This document shows, piece by piece, positions 14,438 to 14,797 of a stretch of 14,797 bases of DNA; positions within the stretch are counted from its first letter, which is position 1, and the number at the start of each line of letters is the position of its first letter. The notes beneath the pieces were generated by a model. The model made no database searches. It saw only the letters and a program-made list of their open reading frames with translations, and had not been told where the DNA came from. Source of the stretch: Desulfobacteraceae bacterium (GTDB lineage Bacteria > Desulfobacterota > Desulfobacteria > Desulfobacterales > BuS5); NCBI GenBank assembly GCA_030592105.1, contig JAUVKE010000029.1:1-14797 (forward strand), read 5' to 3'. Position numbers and translations under genes: made by a program.

Positions 14438-14564
14438 CAGTAGTGTCGGTTAGAATTTTGCGCAAGGAACAGTTGAATAAATTTTATAGTATTTCTTGTG
14501 CAGCGGAAAAAAATAATTAAACTTTTAAGTATTTTTTTCCTTTAACTTCCTAATCGGACTCCTG
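14438..14564. repeat. Decayed inverted-repeat element related to the one at 13215
   Basis: The left end CAGTAGTGTCGGTTAGAA (14438-14455) matches the end of the 13215 element in all but one missing base. The inverse of 14547-14564 (CAGGAGTCCGATTAGGAA) is a degenerate partner. Inner sequences TGCGCAAGGAA and TTTCTTGTGCA also pair. Flanks ATAATTA (14431-14437) and ATAAATTA (14565-14572) resemble a decayed target-site duplication. Confidence 0.55.
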
Positions 14565-14726
14565 ATAAATTAAAGCTTAAATTTATGGGTACCTTATAGC
14601 CTTTTTAATACTTTGGCACGTCCCGATATCTTTTTTATAGATTTTAATATAAATGATTTCACTGGGTTATTTGTCAAATTCACCTTCCTTAAAGCTTTAT
14701 CCTCTATCCCTGATGAAATTAATTAT

Positions 14727-14797
14727 TTAAAAACCTATATTATCAACTACATCCGGCTGACCCATGGAAAATAATTTTTCCAACTCGTTTAAAAGTG
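14727..14797 (-). CDS. Possible C-terminal end of a leftward gene (partial)
   Basis: Reading leftward from the window edge, one frame stays open for 22 codons and ends in TAA at 14727-14729. The residues end in MGQPDVVDNIGF, and the codons are less AT-rich than the surrounding spacer, which is why I mention it. No domain can be recognised and chance is quite possible at this length. Confidence 0.25.
   Translation of the reverse strand, partial: LLNELEKLFSMGQPDVVDNIGF

Larger units (their letters stand above)
14017..14797. other. Gene-poor region after the tRNA
   Basis: No complete gene is visible in these 781 bases; stops are frequent in all frames. It contains an AT-rich hairpin TACATGA/TCATGTA just after the tRNA (about 14042-14059), a stronger hairpin at 14075-14108, a 29-base motif present twice (14061-14089 and 14650-14678, 25 of 29 identical), a decayed inverted-repeat element at 14438-14564, and a possible C-terminal gene fragment at the right edge. 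Such a region beside a tRNA is a common place for remnants of inserted DNA, but I see no integrase or tRNA 3'-end duplication. Confidence 0.6.

Noticed and set aside
13929..14797. tRNA-Leu as an integration (att) site
   Set aside because: No duplicated tRNA 3' end and no integrase are visible within the remaining 780 bases.

Overview
This window looks like a chromosomal segment of a strictly anaerobic, Gram-negative, moderately AT-rich bacterium. The best guess is a Desulfobacterota member (Desulfobacterales-like, a sulfate-reducer relative). That is inferred from the gene order ribD-ribE-ribBA-ribH-nusB, an outer-membrane LptD, and an acyl-CoA dehydrogenase beside a radical 2-hydroxyacyl-CoA dehydratase / benzoyl-CoA reductase-type enzyme. 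No 16S or other decisive marker is present.

Positions 1-5262 hold a complete riboflavin pathway on the + strand: ribD, ribE, the fused ribBA and ribH, followed by nusB. Two things break up this operon. An HI1419/HI1420-type toxin-antitoxin pair with its own promoter and operator-like palindromes sits between ribD and ribE. A 350-base gene-free gap with repeat-like hairpins separates ribE from ribBA. A perfect 28-base palindrome lies between ribH and nusB. No FMN riboswitch is recognisable.

Positions 5263-8913 carry a metallo-beta-lactamase-fold hydrolase (+), a small protein of unknown function made of two tandem 55-residue repeats each ending in CQLG-x-F (-), and the divergently read lptD (+), whose product assembles LPS in the outer membrane.

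Positions 8914-13863 form a catabolic block on the + strand: an acyl-CoA dehydrogenase, then two translationally coupled dehydratase/reductase subunits with conserved cluster cysteines, then a PHP-domain putative phosphoesterase starting with TTG. The dehydratase activator (an ASKHA-type ATPase) and the electron-transfer flavoprotein are not in the window, so the substrate cannot be assigned. A tRNA-Leu(UAA) gene follows. The last 780 bases hold no complete gene, only repeats and possibly the C-terminal tail of a leftward gene at the edge.

The most unusual theme is how densely the intergenic spaces are filled with small non-coding inverted-repeat (MITE-like) elements. There is a 253-base fold-back element with a 68-base miniature copy of itself nearby, an 86-base element flanked by a perfect 8-base direct repeat, a decayed relative of it, and several other hairpins. 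The uncharacterised CQLG-repeat protein is the best candidate for new protein biology.
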